A program made the translations under genes and the position numbers. 64,000 nucleotides of DNA from Chloroflexus aurantiacus J-10-fl (GTDB taxonomy: Bacteria > Chloroflexota > Chloroflexia > Chloroflexales > Chloroflexaceae): positions 4,030,001 through 4,094,000 of the forward strand of contig NC_010175.1 in assembly GCF_000018865.1 (NCBI RefSeq), in the 5' to 3' direction. Shown here piece by piece: positions 28,017 to 39,543 of the stretch. How positions within the stretch are numbered: position 1 is the first letter of the stretch; each line of letters opens with the position of its first letter. The notes beneath the pieces were generated by a model. That model worked only from the letters and a program-made list of their open reading frames with translations. It did not search any database and was not told where the DNA came from.

Positions 28017-29011
28017 TCTACACCGATCCCCGGCAAGCGGTCGAACCGATCCGGTCACTGCTGGATCAGACTCAACGGATTCTGGTGCTGAGCCACGTGA
28101 ATCCTGATGGTGATGCGATTGGGTCAATGTTGGCAACTATGCACGTCTTGCGTGCATTGGGTAAAGAAGCGATTGCAGTCGCTTCCTCTCCGCCGATTGA
28201 CTACTGTGCTGTTTTGCCCGGTTTTCCCGATTTGCTCGTGTATCAATCCGGCACCAAGCTCCCGGCCTGCGATCTGATCTGGATGGTAGATGTGGCCCAT
28301 CTCTCGCGCGCCGGTCTGATCTACGATGAGCACGCAGCGTTTCTCAACAATCGGCCACTCATCATTGTTGATCACCATGCCACCAATGACGGCGGTGGTA
28401 CGGTGAGTCTCATTCAGCCGCAGATCCCTTCCTGCGCTGAGGTTTTACTCGATCTGTTTACCGCACTCGCCTGGCCGATCTCGGCTGACGCAGCAACATG
28501 CCTCTACCTGGGCATGCTCACCGACACGCAGAGCTTTCAGACACCAAATGTTGCTCCTGCAACGATGCGTCGCGCTGCAATGTTGCTGGAAGCCGGTGCT
28601 GCCAAACAACCGGTCATCGATGCTGTCTTCTTTTCGATTCCACCGTCTACCCTGCGTTTGACCGGTATGGCAATGGCGCAGCTCCAGCAGGAAGATGGTA
28701 TCTTCTGGACGGTCGTTTCCCAAGAGATGTTGCAGGCGGCGAATGCTGATGAGTCGGCAACCGATGATACGGTCTCCCGCCTCCAACGGGTGGCCGGCAT
28801 GCGGGCCTGTGTCCTCTTTCGCGAACGTCCTGATGGAACGGTAAAGATCAGTTTGCGTTCGGTACCGGGGGTTGACGTGGCGGCAGTTGCTCAGCGTTGG
28901 GGTGGTGGTGGTCACCGTCAGGCTGCGGGGGCAACGTTGACCATGAGCCTCACTGCGGCAGTGGATGCAGTCCTTCCCGCCCTACGCGAAGCTGTGCATG
29001 GGAAGCAATGA
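28013..29011 (+). CDS. nrnA: DHH phosphoesterase, NrnA-type nanoRNase/pAp phosphatase
   Basis: 332 residues. The DHH domain has SHVNPDGDAIGSM (residues 27-39) and VDHHAT (119-124, D120-H121-H122). The C-terminal DHHA1 domain ends in WGGGGHRQAAGAT, the substrate-binding motif. This matches bifunctional oligoribonuclease/3'-phosphoadenosine-5'-phosphate phosphatases, which degrade 2-5-nt RNA and recycle pAp. It overlaps the methyltransferase by ATGA after AGGAGG and overlaps truB in the same manner, so the three are translationally coupled. nrnA beside truB and rbfA is a common gene order. Confidence 0.9.
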   Translation: MIYTDPRQAVEPIRSLLDQTQRILVLSHVNPDGDAIGSMLATMHVLRALGKEAIAVASSPPIDYCAVLPGFPDLLVYQSGTKLPACDLIWMVDVAHLSRAGLIYDEHAAFLNNRPLIIVDHHATNDGGGTVSLIQPQIPSCAEVLLDLFTALAWPISADAATCLYLGMLTDTQSFQTPNVAPATMRRAAMLLEAGAAKQPVIDAVFFSIPPSTLRLTGMAMAQLQQEDGIFWTVVSQEMLQAANADESATDDTVSRLQRVAGMRACVLFRERPDGTVKISLRSVPGVDVAAVAQRWGGGGHRQAAGATLTMSLTAAVDAVLPALREAVHGKQ

Positions 29012-29880
29012 CAGCATTAACAGGATTTCTGGTTGTCGATAAACCGGCTGGTCTGACATCGCACGATGTGGTGGCCCGCGTGCGCCGACTGGCAGGGCGG
29101 GCGGTAAAGGTTGGCCACGCCGGTACCCTCGATCCGGCAGCAACGGGTGTATTACCCGTTGCCCTGGGCAGTGCGACGCGACTGATCGATCAGTTGGTCG
29201 ATGCCCGGAAGGGCTACCGTGGCGTCGTGCGCCTCGGTGTGCAGACAACGACCGATGATGCCGAGGGTGAACCGGTAGCGACCCTGCCGGTACCAGTATT
29301 CACGATCACGGAAATCGCCGCTGTCCTGGCCCAGTTTCGGGGTGACATTCTCCAACAACCTCCCGCCTTTTCGGCCTTGCATGTCGCCGGTCAGCGCGCC
29401 TACGCCCTGGCCCGCGCTGGTGATCAGGTGACGCTAGCGCCGCGCCTCGTGCGGATTGATCGTCTGGAGCTGCTTGATTGGGCCTCACCCGATCTCACCA
29501 TCGAGGTCGAATGCGGCAAAGGGGTCTACATTCGCGCACTGGCCCGCGACATTGGCGCTGCCCTTGGCTGCGGTGGGCATCTGGTCTCATTACAGCGTAC
29601 CTTCGTCGGCCCCTTTCGTCTCGCACAGGCGGTACCGCTGGCAAACTTGACCGATCAGTCGTGCTTACTCAACCATCTCCTGCCGCCGGAAACGGTTCTG
29701 CAAGACTGGCCCCTCGTCCAGGTTGATGCCGACGATGCCAACCGACTACGTCATGGAATGGCCATTACGGCAACCGAACCCGACGCACCGCATGCACGGG
29801 CACACGATCCAGCCGGTAAGCTCATCGCACTCCTCAAACGTGATGGTGACAACTGGCGACCGGTAAAGGTGTTGGGGTGA
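29008..29880 (+). CDS. truB: tRNA pseudouridine(55) synthase TruB
   Basis: 290 residues from the ATG overlapping the nrnA stop; the longer open frame upstream lies within nrnA. The family motifs are GFLVVDKPAGLTSHD, KVGHAGTLDPAATGVLP with the catalytic Asp42, and the tRNA-contact segments FSALHVAGQRAYALAR and CGKGVYIRALARDIG. A short C-terminal PUA-like tail (HGMAITATEP...LIALLKRDGDNWRPVKV) is present. It converts U55 of the T-loop to pseudouridine and helps tRNA folding. Confidence 0.95.
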   Translation: MTALTGFLVVDKPAGLTSHDVVARVRRLAGRAVKVGHAGTLDPAATGVLPVALGSATRLIDQLVDARKGYRGVVRLGVQTTTDDAEGEPVATLPVPVFTITEIAAVLAQFRGDILQQPPAFSALHVAGQRAYALARAGDQVTLAPRLVRIDRLELLDWASPDLTIEVECGKGVYIRALARDIGAALGCGGHLVSLQRTFVGPFRLAQAVPLANLTDQSCLLNHLLPPETVLQDWPLVQVDADDANRLRHGMAITATEPDAPHARAHDPAGKLIALLKRDGDNWRPVKVLG

Positions 29881-29951
29881 ATATCCGAAACAATCCATAA
29901 GCGCGAACGCCTATCCTGCAAGGTACCTGCAACTGATACAAGCCAAAGCCT

Positions 29952-31184
29952 ATGAACGCCACTACGCGCCTCTACTACGACGACTCCTACCTGACAACGT
30001 TCAACGCGCAGGTGATCGCCACGACCGAACGTCAAGGGCTGCCTGCGGTCGCCCTCGATCAGAGCGCCTTCTACCCAGAGGGTGGTGGTCAACCCGCCGA
30101 TCAGGGCTGGCTATCTGCCGCCACCGATCCTGACCGGCGCTGGCCGGTGATTGACGTGCAGAGTGACAACGGCGTTGTCTGGCATATCCTGGCGACCGGC
30201 GTTCAGCTTCCCGAACCGGGAACTATCGTCACCGGTCAGATCAACTGGGAACGCCGCTTCGACCACATGCAACAACACTGTGGTCAGCACATCCTCACCG
30301 CAGCCTTCATCGCGACGTGCAATGCACCAACCGTCTCCTTCCATCTGAGCGAGCGCAGCGTCACCATTGATCTCAGCATCGGCGAACTCAGCCTGGATCA
30401 GGTCCAGGCTGCCGAAGCCTGGGCCAATCGTGCCGTGTGGGCAAACCTACCGATCCATGCCCGCTTTGTATCGCCGACCGAACTGGCTCAGATCCCGCTG
30501 CGCAAACCACCGACCGTCAGTGACGCAGTGCGCGTAGTCAGCATTGGTGACATCGATCACTCAGCGTGTGGCGGCACCCATCCGGCCCGCAGTGGTGAAG
30601 TCGGCGCGATTGCCGTTCTGGGGTGGGGGCGACAACGTGGCCTGATCCGGGTCGAGTTTGTGTGTGGGAACCGCGTCATTACCGCCCTTCACGAACGGGA
30701 TACCGCTGTGCGGACGGCTGCCGCAGCGTTGAGCGTGGGCTGGGCAGAACTTCCGCAGACCGTCAATCGCTTGCAAGAGACCCAGCAATCGCTTCAACGC
30801 GAACTGCGCCAGACCCAGCGCGAACTCGATGCACTGCGGGCAGCGCAGTGGTATGCGCAGACCCCACCCGTCAACGGGCGGCGTATCGTGACCGCCACCC
30901 TTCCCGCTGCCGACGCCGAGCGCCTGCGCACCATTGCCGGCTTTATCGCTGAACTGCCGGGTGGCATTGCCATTGTCGCCGGCGGCAGCGAACGACCGCA
31001 GATCGTCGTTGCCTGCGCCGAAGACAGTGCCGGCGACGCCCGGCAAATCCTGGCCGCCGGGATGGCCGTCCTCGGTGGGCGTGGCGGTGGCAATGCCCGC
31101 CTTGCTCAGGGCGGTGGCGGCTCACCCGACGCCCTGGCTGCGGCAATGGCAGCGATGATCGAGCGTGCGGGGGCATCTGAATAG
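29952..31184 (+). CDS. AlaX-type alanyl-tRNA editing hydrolase with DHHA1 domain
   Basis: 410 residues. An OB-like N-terminal part (TRLYYDDSYLTTFNAQV...YPEGGGQPADQG) leads to the second additional domain with zinc ligands HMQQHCGQH (residues 105-113) and SACGGTHPA. These are the HxxxH and CxxxH pair of AlaRS editing domains. A coiled linker (about 265-300, RLQETQQSLQRELRQTQREL) and a C-terminal glycine-rich DHHA1 domain (GGRGGGNARLAQGGG) complete it. There is no aminoacylation domain, so this is the long AlaX form that hydrolyses Ser- or Gly-mischarged tRNA-Ala in trans. It follows truB by 71 bp, in keeping with the translation cluster. Confidence 0.88.
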   Translation: MNATTRLYYDDSYLTTFNAQVIATTERQGLPAVALDQSAFYPEGGGQPADQGWLSAATDPDRRWPVIDVQSDNGVVWHILATGVQLPEPGTIVTGQINWERRFDHMQQHCGQHILTAAFIATCNAPTVSFHLSERSVTIDLSIGELSLDQVQAAEAWANRAVWANLPIHARFVSPTELAQIPLRKPPTVSDAVRVVSIGDIDHSACGGTHPARSGEVGAIAVLGWGRQRGLIRVEFVCGNRVITALHERDTAVRTAAAALSVGWAELPQTVNRLQETQQSLQRELRQTQRELDALRAAQWYAQTPPVNGRRIVTATLPAADAERLRTIAGFIAELPGGIAIVAGGSERPQIVVACAEDSAGDARQILAAGMAVLGGRGGGNARLAQGGGGSPDALAAAMAAMIERAGASE

Positions 31185-31186
31185 GG

Positions 31187-31285
31187 AACGCGGATCGGCG
31201 CGGATTTGGCGGATAGACGCGGATGATCCGTGAGTATCCGCGTCAACCCGCGTGTATCCGTGTTCTATAAACAGGACACGCGGAT
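31187..31285. repeat. CGCGGAT-rich repeat with inverted arms
   Basis: Repeated words ACGCGGAT and ATCCGCGT include the 9-bp stem GACGCGGAT (31216-31224) with ATCCGCGTC (31236-31244), plus partial outer arms (GAACGCGGAT with ATCCGTGTTC). It fills the space between two convergent genes and may serve both as a 3' hairpin. Similar CGCGGAT repeats are known from many unrelated bacterial genomes. Confidence 0.65.
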
Positions 31286-31294
31286 CGGTGCGCA

Positions 31295-32161
31295 TCACCT
31301 CGCCGGTGTAAATCCCTCTCCCAACACCTCTTCGACTTCGCCGATAATGACGAATGCGGCGGGGTCTATATTGCTCACAATGTTTTTCAAAGCACCGATT
31401 TCTGTGCGTGCTACCACGCATAGCAACACCGCTCTGGTTGCGCCGGTATAACCACCAATTGCTTCAAGCTGCGTGACTCCGCGTCCGATGCGGTGCAATA
31501 CCGCCTGGCGAATCGGTTCAGGCGACGAGGTGATGATGAGCGCCTGGCGAGCACCTTTGCCTGCTGCCAGGACGGTGTCGATGGCACGACTGGCCGTGAA
31601 CGCGACCAGCAGGGCGTACAGAATCTTCTCCGGCCCGTAACTGAACAGTGCAGCCGTGAACACCATGGTGTCGAAGCCGAGCAGGCTACGCCCCGGTTGC
31701 ACGCCAAAGCGCCGCTCAATGAGCCGGGCCAGAATGTCGCTGCCGCCGGTGGTGCCTCGCGCCCGCAAGACCAGGCCAATACCAATGCCGTCAATCACGC
31801 CGCCGTAAAGACTGTAGAGCAGGGGATCATTCGTGATCGGACGCGCAAATGGCGCCAGACCATCGATTGCCAGCGACATGACAACTACGGTGTAGAAGGT
31901 ACGGACGCCAAACACTGCTCCACCCAGATAGCGCCAGCCGGCAATCAGCAGCGGAATGTTCAATATCAAAACGACCACGCCAACCGGGGTTCCAATAAAG
32001 GTGTTCAGTAGTTGCGCGACACCGGTCAGACCACCGGTGACTACCTGATTAGGAACCAGAAAAAAGCGTACTGCCGTGGCACTTAGCAAGGCACCAACCG
32101 TGAGCAGGGCATAGTCGGTGAGGGTACGGGCGATATGTCGCCAGCGTGGCGATGTTGTCAT
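31295..32161 (-). CDS. YitT family membrane protein (DUF161/DUF2179)
   Basis: 288 residues from the ATG at 32161 behind TCTGGAG. About five membrane segments occupy residues 15-190 (ALLTVGALLSATAVRFFLVPNQVVTGGLTGVAQLL is the family signature start). A soluble C-terminal DUF2179 domain (SSPEPIRQAVLHRIGRGVTQLEAIGGYTGATRAVLLCVV) folds like a small regulatory ligand-binding domain. These proteins are widespread; a transport role is suspected but the substrate is unknown. The gene follows metK on the same strand but is separated from it by an intrinsic terminator. Confidence 0.88.
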   Translation of the reverse strand: MTTSPRWRHIARTLTDYALLTVGALLSATAVRFFLVPNQVVTGGLTGVAQLLNTFIGTPVGVVVLILNIPLLIAGWRYLGGAVFGVRTFYTVVVMSLAIDGLAPFARPITNDPLLYSLYGGVIDGIGIGLVLRARGTTGGSDILARLIERRFGVQPGRSLLGFDTMVFTAALFSYGPEKILYALLVAFTASRAIDTVLAAGKGARQALIITSSPEPIRQAVLHRIGRGVTQLEAIGGYTGATRAVLLCVVARTEIGALKNIVSNIDPAAFVIIGEVEEVLGEGFTPAR

Positions 32162-32230
32162 AATCTGGCTCCAGATGGAATGGTTACCTGGCAAATGGAT
32201 ACTACAGGACTATTCTGTATAACACAGGAA

Positions 32231-32273
32231 AAAGGTGTGATGCATCTCTGATTGACAGATACATCACACCTTT
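32231..32273 (-). terminator. intrinsic terminator of the SAM cluster (after metK)
   Basis: AAAGGTGTGATG and CATCACACCTTT form a 12-bp stem. On the minus strand it is followed by TTTTTCC, a true U-tract. It lies 78 bp after the metK stop. Confidence 0.85.
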
Positions 32274-32350
32274 CGGCGTGCCGGTACGTTCCGGTTTACA
32301 TCATCCTCTTCAGGAACTACCCGAAACATCCTGCCGGGTGGGGTAGAAGC

Positions 32351-33562
32351 CTACAAGCCGGCAGCGCGGCGCAGCTCTTCCACCCGATTCGTGCGCTCCC
32401 ATGGCAGATCGATGTCAGTCCGCCCGAAATGTCCACCAGCCGCCGTCTTGCGGTAGATCGGACGCCGCAGATCAAGATCGCGGATAATCGCACCTGGCCG
32501 CAGATCAAAGACCTCATTCACCGCTTTGAGGATGACTTCATCGGGAACGGCAGCGGTACCGAAGGTTTCGACGCTGAGCGAGAGCGGGCGGGCGACGCCG
32601 ATAGCGTAGCTCACTTGCAGTTCGACCCGACGGGCCAGTCCAGCGGCGACAATGTTCTTCGCAACCCAGCGGCAGGCGTAGGCAGCACTGCGATCAACTT
32701 TTGAGGGGTCTTTGCCGCTGAAGGCACCACCACCATGGCGGGCAACGCCACCGTAAGTGTCCACAATGATCTTGCGCCCGGTGAGGCCGCTGTCACCCAT
32801 TGGCCCACCGATCACGAAGCGACCGGTTGGATTGATGAAAATTTTGGTCTGGCTATCCAGCCATGCTTCGGGAATTTCTGTCTTGATGACGTGCTCGATC
32901 AAATCGGCGCGGATTTGATCCTGAGTGATGTCCGGTGCATGCTGGCTGCTGATCAGCACAGTATCAACCCGCACCGGTTTGCCAAAGCTGTACTCAACCG
33001 TCACTTGCGATTTGGCGTCGGGACGCAGATAGGGTAGTGTGCCATCTTTGCGTACCCGCTCCAGCCGACGGATCAGGCGATGGGCCAGGGCGATGCTGGC
33101 CGGCATCAGTTCCGGCGTCTCATCACAGGCGAAGCCGAACATCATCCCTTGATCGCCGGCCCCAACCGCTTCCACGTCATCGGCCATAGCGCCGATCTTG
33201 GCTTCAAGCGCTTTATCAACACCCATCGCAATATCGGGCGATTGACCGTGAATGGCGACCATCACGCCACAGGTGTCGGCGTCGAAGCCATATTCGGCGC
33301 TGGTATAGCCAATCTCTTTCACCGTGCGGCGGACGATCTCTTCAATCGGAATGTAGCCGCGTTCGTAAGTTACTTCACCCAGCACCACGATCAGACCGGT
33401 GGTTGTCGCCGTTTCCACTGCCACCCGTGCCTTCGGGTCGTGACTCAGGAACGCATCGAGAATTGCGTCGCTGATCTGATCACACATTTTGTCGGGATGG
33501 CCCTCGCTGACACTCTCACTGGTGAAGTAGAAGCGAGGCGAGTTCATAAATGTGTTTGCCAT
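32351..33562 (-). CDS. metK: S-adenosylmethionine synthase
   Basis: 403 residues, the normal length. The substrate motifs include [21 protein letters not shown] (ATP and methionine site), [15 protein letters not shown] (methionine-binding loop) and the glycine-rich [16 protein letters not shown]. The [21 protein letters not shown]-loop-like motif is also complete. It makes SAM from ATP and methionine as a cytoplasmic homo-oligomer. It is the last gene of the SAM cluster, 161 bp after ahcY. The leader contains a 6-bp hairpin but no second S-box, so control probably comes from the mtnA-proximal riboswitch or a promoter in the gap. Confidence 0.97.
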   Translation of the reverse strand: MANTFMNSPRFYFTSESVSEGHPDKMCDQISDAILDAFLSHDPKARVAVETATTTGLIVVLGEVTYERGYIPIEEIVRRTVKEIGYTSAEYGFDADTCGVMVAIHGQSPDIAMGVDKALEAKIGAMADDVEAVGAGDQGMMFGFACDETPELMPASIALAHRLIRRLERVRKDGTLPYLRPDAKSQVTVEYSFGKPVRVDTVLISSQHAPDITQDQIRADLIEHVIKTEIPEAWLDSQTKIFINPTGRFVIGGPMGDSGLTGRKIIVDTYGGVARHGGGAFSGKDPSKVDRSAAYACRWVAKNIVAAGLARRVELQVSYAIGVARPLSLSVETFGTAAVPDEVILKAVNEVFDLRPGAIIRDLDLRRPIYRKTAAGGHFGRTDIDLPWERTNRVEELRRAAGL

Positions 33563-33664
33563 AGGTAACCTCTGTTGTCGTTCTGGAGCTTATTTCTTCA
33601 GCGCCCTACTGCGCTGTACGTCACTTGTTAATGGAAGGCTGCAACGAGGCAATGATGGTTGCTT

Positions 33665-33706
33665 GCGGCGTGGCGATGTGATGCACCGATCACACCGTCA
33701 CGCCGC
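33665..33706 (-). terminator. long hairpin between ahcY and metK
   Basis: GCGGCGTGGCGATGTGAT pairs with ATCACACCGTCACGCCGC over 18 positions with two imperfect pairs and a 6-nt loop. It lies 18 bp after the ahcY stop, with no clear U-tract, and may be a partial terminator or a processing/stability element that sets metK levels apart from ahcY. Confidence 0.55.
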
Positions 33707-33723
33707 TGTAGAAGAACAACGAA

Positions 33724-36043
<2,320 letters not shown>

Positions 36044-36047
<4 letters not shown>

Positions 36048-37018
36048 GCTGCCTCCCGTAGTGAAAAGAGGTCGTGCGGCAGATCGTGACCAAATGCCTC
36101 TCGATAACGCTGCGCGAATTGGGTGGGGGTAAAGCGATGTTCCTGGCAGCCACGCTCTTCAATCGCATACGCTGCACAGAGGGCCGCAATCCGTCCGGTG
36201 ACGTCAAGTGGCAATTGTCGGGCCAGACCAAAGGCAATCCCGGCCAGATAGGCATCACCGGCACCGGTTGGATCGCGCACTTCAGCGACCGGTGCAACCG
36301 GAATAGTGGCAGCCAGTTGTCCATCCACGTAGATGTGCGATCCTTCGACACCACGAGTGACCACAGTGATTGGGGCCTGGGCGATCAACTCCGCTTCACT
36401 GATGCCGAGACATTTTGCCATCATCCCAAACTCATAGTCGTTGCTGATCAGGACGCGCGCCCCTTTCAGGCCCACCGTCAGCAAATCAGCATCGAGGCGG
36501 GGTGTTTGCTTGCCCGGATCGAAGATGTACGGTACCCCCATCTGCTGGCATTCAAGCGCAAAGCGACGCATAGCGTCTGGATTGGTCGGCGAGATGAGCA
36601 CCAGATCATCAGCAGTCAGACCACGATTGATCAGGGTGTTATGGTGATCGTGCCCCATGGCGCCGGCATAAAATGCCACAATCTGATTATTTGCCTGATC
36701 GGTATTAATAAAACACGAGGAGGTAAACTCATGTTCAATAATTGTAATTCCGCTGGTGTCAACCCCGTGTTCTTCTAAGAGTTCGCGGTAAGCACCAAAA
36801 TCATGGCCGGCGGTACCAACGATGAGTGGGCGTTCACCGAGAAGCGCTAAATTATATGCAATATTTCCGGCTACTCCACCGCGCAACTTGCGCATCGAAT
36901 CTACAAGAAAACTAACCGAAATGATATGTGCCTTATCGGTTAGCATAAAATCTTTAAAATAACCGGGAAAGTCCATAATGTAATCAAAGGCCAGGGAACC
37001 GGTGACTACAATTTTCAC
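36044..37018 (-). CDS. PfkB-family kinase, probable adenosine kinase
   Basis: 324 residues with a GTG start behind AGGAGCAGACGCT. The ribokinase-fold features are the N-terminal GSLAFDYIMDFPG, the substrate-lid RKLRGGVAGNIAYNLALLG, and the anion hole/catalytic base DPTGAGDAYLAGIAFGL. Context (ahcY releases adenosine two genes downstream, metK and mtnA alongside) points to adenosine kinase, turning adenosine into AMP. A ribose- or methylthioribose-type substrate cannot be excluded. It is translationally coupled to the oxidoreductase gene. Confidence 0.8.
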
Positions 37019-37066
37019 AGCGTCTGCTCCTCATGCTCAGCCCGCACCAGGCGGAATTTCGATATT

Positions 37067-38128
37067 TTATTGATTGCTAACACTTATTGCCTGCTGCATC
37101 AAGTGCGCTGTTTCGCTACAAAGCTGCAACGCCTGCTCAGCATAGGCTGGACTCATATAGCTCAAGCTACCGGTAAATGAGAGAAATGATTGTTGCTGCA
37201 CAATGTGCAAGGCGACACCGGTTGTCTCTGCCACCTGCTGCATTCCCTTTAACACCTGATCGCGCAAATCGGTTGCCGTTGCGGTGTCGATCTGCCGATG
37301 TTCAGTTGGAATAATGCCCCAGGCCAGACAGCCACCATCGGTCAGGAATTCGGTGAGCGCCGACGTAGCTTTCAATAATGAGTCGAGCTGCTCTGTTACA
37401 TGCAGACCGATGACATCAACCGGCAAATGCAGTATCTCTGACCAACGCACGTGACCGCTCAGAAAGATGCCACGCCAGGAAGGTAAGTCGGCCAGAAAGC
37501 GGTTAAGCATGTCGAGGCCATCCTCCCAGGTCAATGGACATAACGGTGTGGAGAGCGCATCAAGGAATGGCTCCTCAATCATTGCCAGACGATGATCTGC
37601 ATAGCCCTGGACTTGTTCGTGTTGCCAGATGACGCGCAGGCTACAGAATTGGAGAATGATCTCGCGCCATCCCGGATCGTAAGCCAGTGGTCGCTCGTGA
37701 TCATCGGTTAAAGCCAGACTCAGGCTCACCGGGCCAATGGTCTCATATTTCAACAGTAGGGGTTGGCGGTCTTCTGCGTTCAATCGACGCAAGATCTCTT
37801 CCAACGCGGTGTAGGCCGAACCGGTCAGGGCAGCCGGCTGTGTATCGCCGCGCAGGTATGCCAGACTCACCTTTGTTGCTTCCTGCTCCAGGATAGCCTG
37901 ATCGACCATCAAACGGTCACGCTCAATATCAATCTGAATGCCCGGCAAGCCCTGCGCTGCCAGAGCGAATGGGGTATCGGCCAGTGTCCGGGGAGGCGGG
38001 AGTGGCCATGCCGGCGTTTGCGGTTGATAGCGACAGATCAATTGTGCAGCCTGCGCCAGGCTCTGGTGAGGGAGACCACCGCGCAAGAGTGGCTGACAGG
38101 CCGGTAACAGTGCTCCGAACCTGCTCAT
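37067..38128 (-). CDS. MetE/UroD-superfamily protein with degenerate zinc site
   Basis: 353 residues. The TIM-barrel superfamily of cobalamin-independent methionine synthase and uroporphyrinogen decarboxylase is recognised from LLLKYETIGPVSLSLALT (compare MetE KgxxxGPvT) and PFLDALSTPL. GHVRWSEILHLPVDVIGLHVTEQL follows, at the place of the MetE HxC...DADVI.iE segment. In place of the HxC pair there is His-Val-Arg, the expected Glu position reads as His, and the C-terminal Cys position (QSFLSFTGSLSYMSP) has no Cys, so the MetE zinc site appears lost. It overlaps the mtnA stop and leads into the kinase gene. A role in methyl or methylthio metabolism is inferred from context only. Confidence 0.6.
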   Translation of the reverse strand: MSRFGALLPACQPLLRGGLPHQSLAQAAQLICRYQPQTPAWPLPPPRTLADTPFALAAQGLPGIQIDIERDRLMVDQAILEQEATKVSLAYLRGDTQPAALTGSAYTALEEILRRLNAEDRQPLLLKYETIGPVSLSLALTDDHERPLAYDPGWREIILQFCSLRVIWQHEQVQGYADHRLAMIEEPFLDALSTPLCPLTWEDGLDMLNRFLADLPSWRGIFLSGHVRWSEILHLPVDVIGLHVTEQLDSLLKATSALTEFLTDGGCLAWGIIPTEHRQIDTATATDLRDQVLKGMQQVAETTGVALHIVQQQSFLSFTGSLSYMSPAYAEQALQLCSETAHLMQQAISVSNQ

Positions 38129-39168
38129 CGCCCACTCTCAAGCTGACGCAATGCGGCCAGATATGGCGGTCGCACGATGCCCCGTTCCGTAATAATCGCT
38201 GTCACCAATTCGTTTGGTGTCACATCAAAAGCCGGATGCGCAGCTCGCACACCCTGGGGCGCAATTGCTACGCCGGCAATGTGGGTGACTTCGGCAGGAT
38301 CACGCTCTTCAATCGGAATATCGGCGCCGCTTGCTGTCGCGAGATCGATGGTTGAAGAGGGTGCAGCGACGTAGAAGGGAATATTGTGGTAGCGTGCGAG
38401 TACTGCCAGGCCATATGTACCAATTTTGTTTGCGACATCCCCATTAGCTGCAATGCGATCCGCACCGACAATCACGCAATCTATCTGCCCACGCTGCATC
38501 ATAAAGGCAGCCATATTATCGGTGATCAACGTCTGCGGAATGCCGGCTTGCAAGAGTTCCCACGCCGTCAATCGGGCACCTTGCAGGAATGGCCGCGTCT
38601 CATCAACAAAGACATGGACAGGCCGCCCCTGGGCAAAGGCGGTGCGGATCGGGGCCAGGGCAGTACCATAACCGGCTGTTGCCAGCCCACCAGCGTTACA
38701 GTGGGTGAGGACGTGACCTCGTGGCGGGATCAATGACGCCCCATGCTCACCAATGGCGTGACACATTGCCAGGTCTTCAGCAAAGATCGCTTCTGCCTCA
38801 GCGTGCAGCGCGTGTTTGATCGCTTCCACTCCTTCGCTTGCCACCGCCTCCGCCCGGCGGAGCATGCGGCTGGTGGCCCACGCCAGATTGACGGCGGTTG
38901 GGCGTTGCGAATCGAGCGTTGCTTTGGCCTGGACGAGTTCGGTCAGGAGTGCTGAAGGGGTAAGCGCAACACTTTGCTGCGCGACGAGGGCCATACCGTA
39001 TGCGGCAGTGCAGCCAATGGCTGGTGCACCACGTACTTGCATACTCCGAATCGCGTATGCAACTGCTGCCAGATCGGTGCAGCGCACAACCTCCATCGTG
39101 TGTGGTAACTTGCGCTGATCGATCAGGCAGACTGCGTCATTTTCCCACCAGACTGTGCGGAGTTCCAT
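38125..39168 (-). CDS. mtnA: S-methyl-5-thioribose-1-phosphate isomerase
   Basis: 347 residues related to eIF2B-alpha. Motifs are CLIDQRKLPH, AIRSMQVRGAPAIGCTAAYGMAL, ILTHCNAGGLATAGYGTAL with the catalytic Cys (written here as VLTHCNAGGL), and VIVGADRIAANGDVANKIGTY with the catalytic Asp. It isomerises methylthioribose-1-phosphate to methylthioribulose-1-phosphate in the salvage of 5'-methylthioadenosine. It is the first gene after the SAM riboswitch. No other salvage gene (mtnP, mtnB and so on) is in this window. No Shine-Dalgarno site is obvious between the riboswitch hairpin and the ATG. Confidence 0.94.
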   Translation of the reverse strand: MELRTVWWENDAVCLIDQRKLPHTMEVVRCTDLAAVAYAIRSMQVRGAPAIGCTAAYGMALVAQQSVALTPSALLTELVQAKATLDSQRPTAVNLAWATSRMLRRAEAVASEGVEAIKHALHAEAEAIFAEDLAMCHAIGEHGASLIPPRGHVLTHCNAGGLATAGYGTALAPIRTAFAQGRPVHVFVDETRPFLQGARLTAWELLQAGIPQTLITDNMAAFMMQRGQIDCVIVGADRIAANGDVANKIGTYGLAVLARYHNIPFYVAAPSSTIDLATASGADIPIEERDPAEVTHIAGVAIAPQGVRAAHPAFDVTPNELVTAIITERGIVRPPYLAALRQLESGR

Positions 39169-39185
39169 AGGCGTCGCAATAAGAT

Positions 39186-39337
39186 GGAGCCACTCGCACG
39201 GCGAGAGGCTCCGATAGACTTCGTTCCTCTCATCTTTCGGCCAATGATATCCATTGCCGCTGGATTTGGCACCTTCCCTGGCGGGGGTTGCCGGGCGTCA
39301 TCGGGCCAGTCCCTCAGCCCATCTCGATGAGCATCTG
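39186..39337 (-). promoter_or_regulatory. SAM-I (S-box) riboswitch controlling the SAM cluster
   Basis: Read on the minus strand, the aptamer shows the S-box signature in order. GCTCATCGAGATGGGC opens it (P1 5' strand CTCATC). TGAGGGACTGGCCCGATGA and CGCCCGGCAACC give P2 and the conserved core, GGTGCCAAATCC the J3/4-P4 region, and AAAGATGAGAGG the P1 3' strand, ending near 39226. Just downstream GGAGCC-A-CTCGC folds with GCGAG-A-GGCTCC (39186-39212), then ATCTTATT, the presumed terminator of the expression platform. Class known from S-box biology: bound SAM turns the operon off. The fit of the core leaves little doubt about the family. Confidence 0.93.
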
Positions 39338-39382
39338 AAGTTCGCCGACGCACCATGGCGCCGCACGCGAACGTTGTCTGCG

Positions 39383-39411
39383 ATTATAGCATGATTGCGG
39401 GTTTGCAGCAA
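39383..39411 (-). promoter_or_regulatory. promoter of the SAM cluster
   Basis: On the minus strand TTGCTG (39411-39406), a 17-bp spacer and TATAAT (39388-39383) with an extended TGC just before it. Transcription would start near 39376, some 40 nt before the riboswitch aptamer. Confidence 0.7.
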
Positions 39412-39543
39412 GTAGTATCGCCTCACACCTCAATCTATACTGCACGCGGCTGGGCCATTCCTCCGATACGATCAGTGTGTCGGGGTATTTTGGCGTACAG
39501 AAGCCAGGTTTTCACTCACGTCGTTGTTGCCGGTGACAGAAAA

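Noticed and set aside
33563-33664. A second SAM or SAH riboswitch in the metK leader
   Set aside because: Only a 6-bp hairpin is seen; the conserved S-box or SAH-element core sequences are missing.
37067-38128. Calling this a functional methionine synthase (metE)
   Set aside because: The expected His/Cys/Glu/Cys zinc ligands are not recognisable and the length is less than half of MetE.
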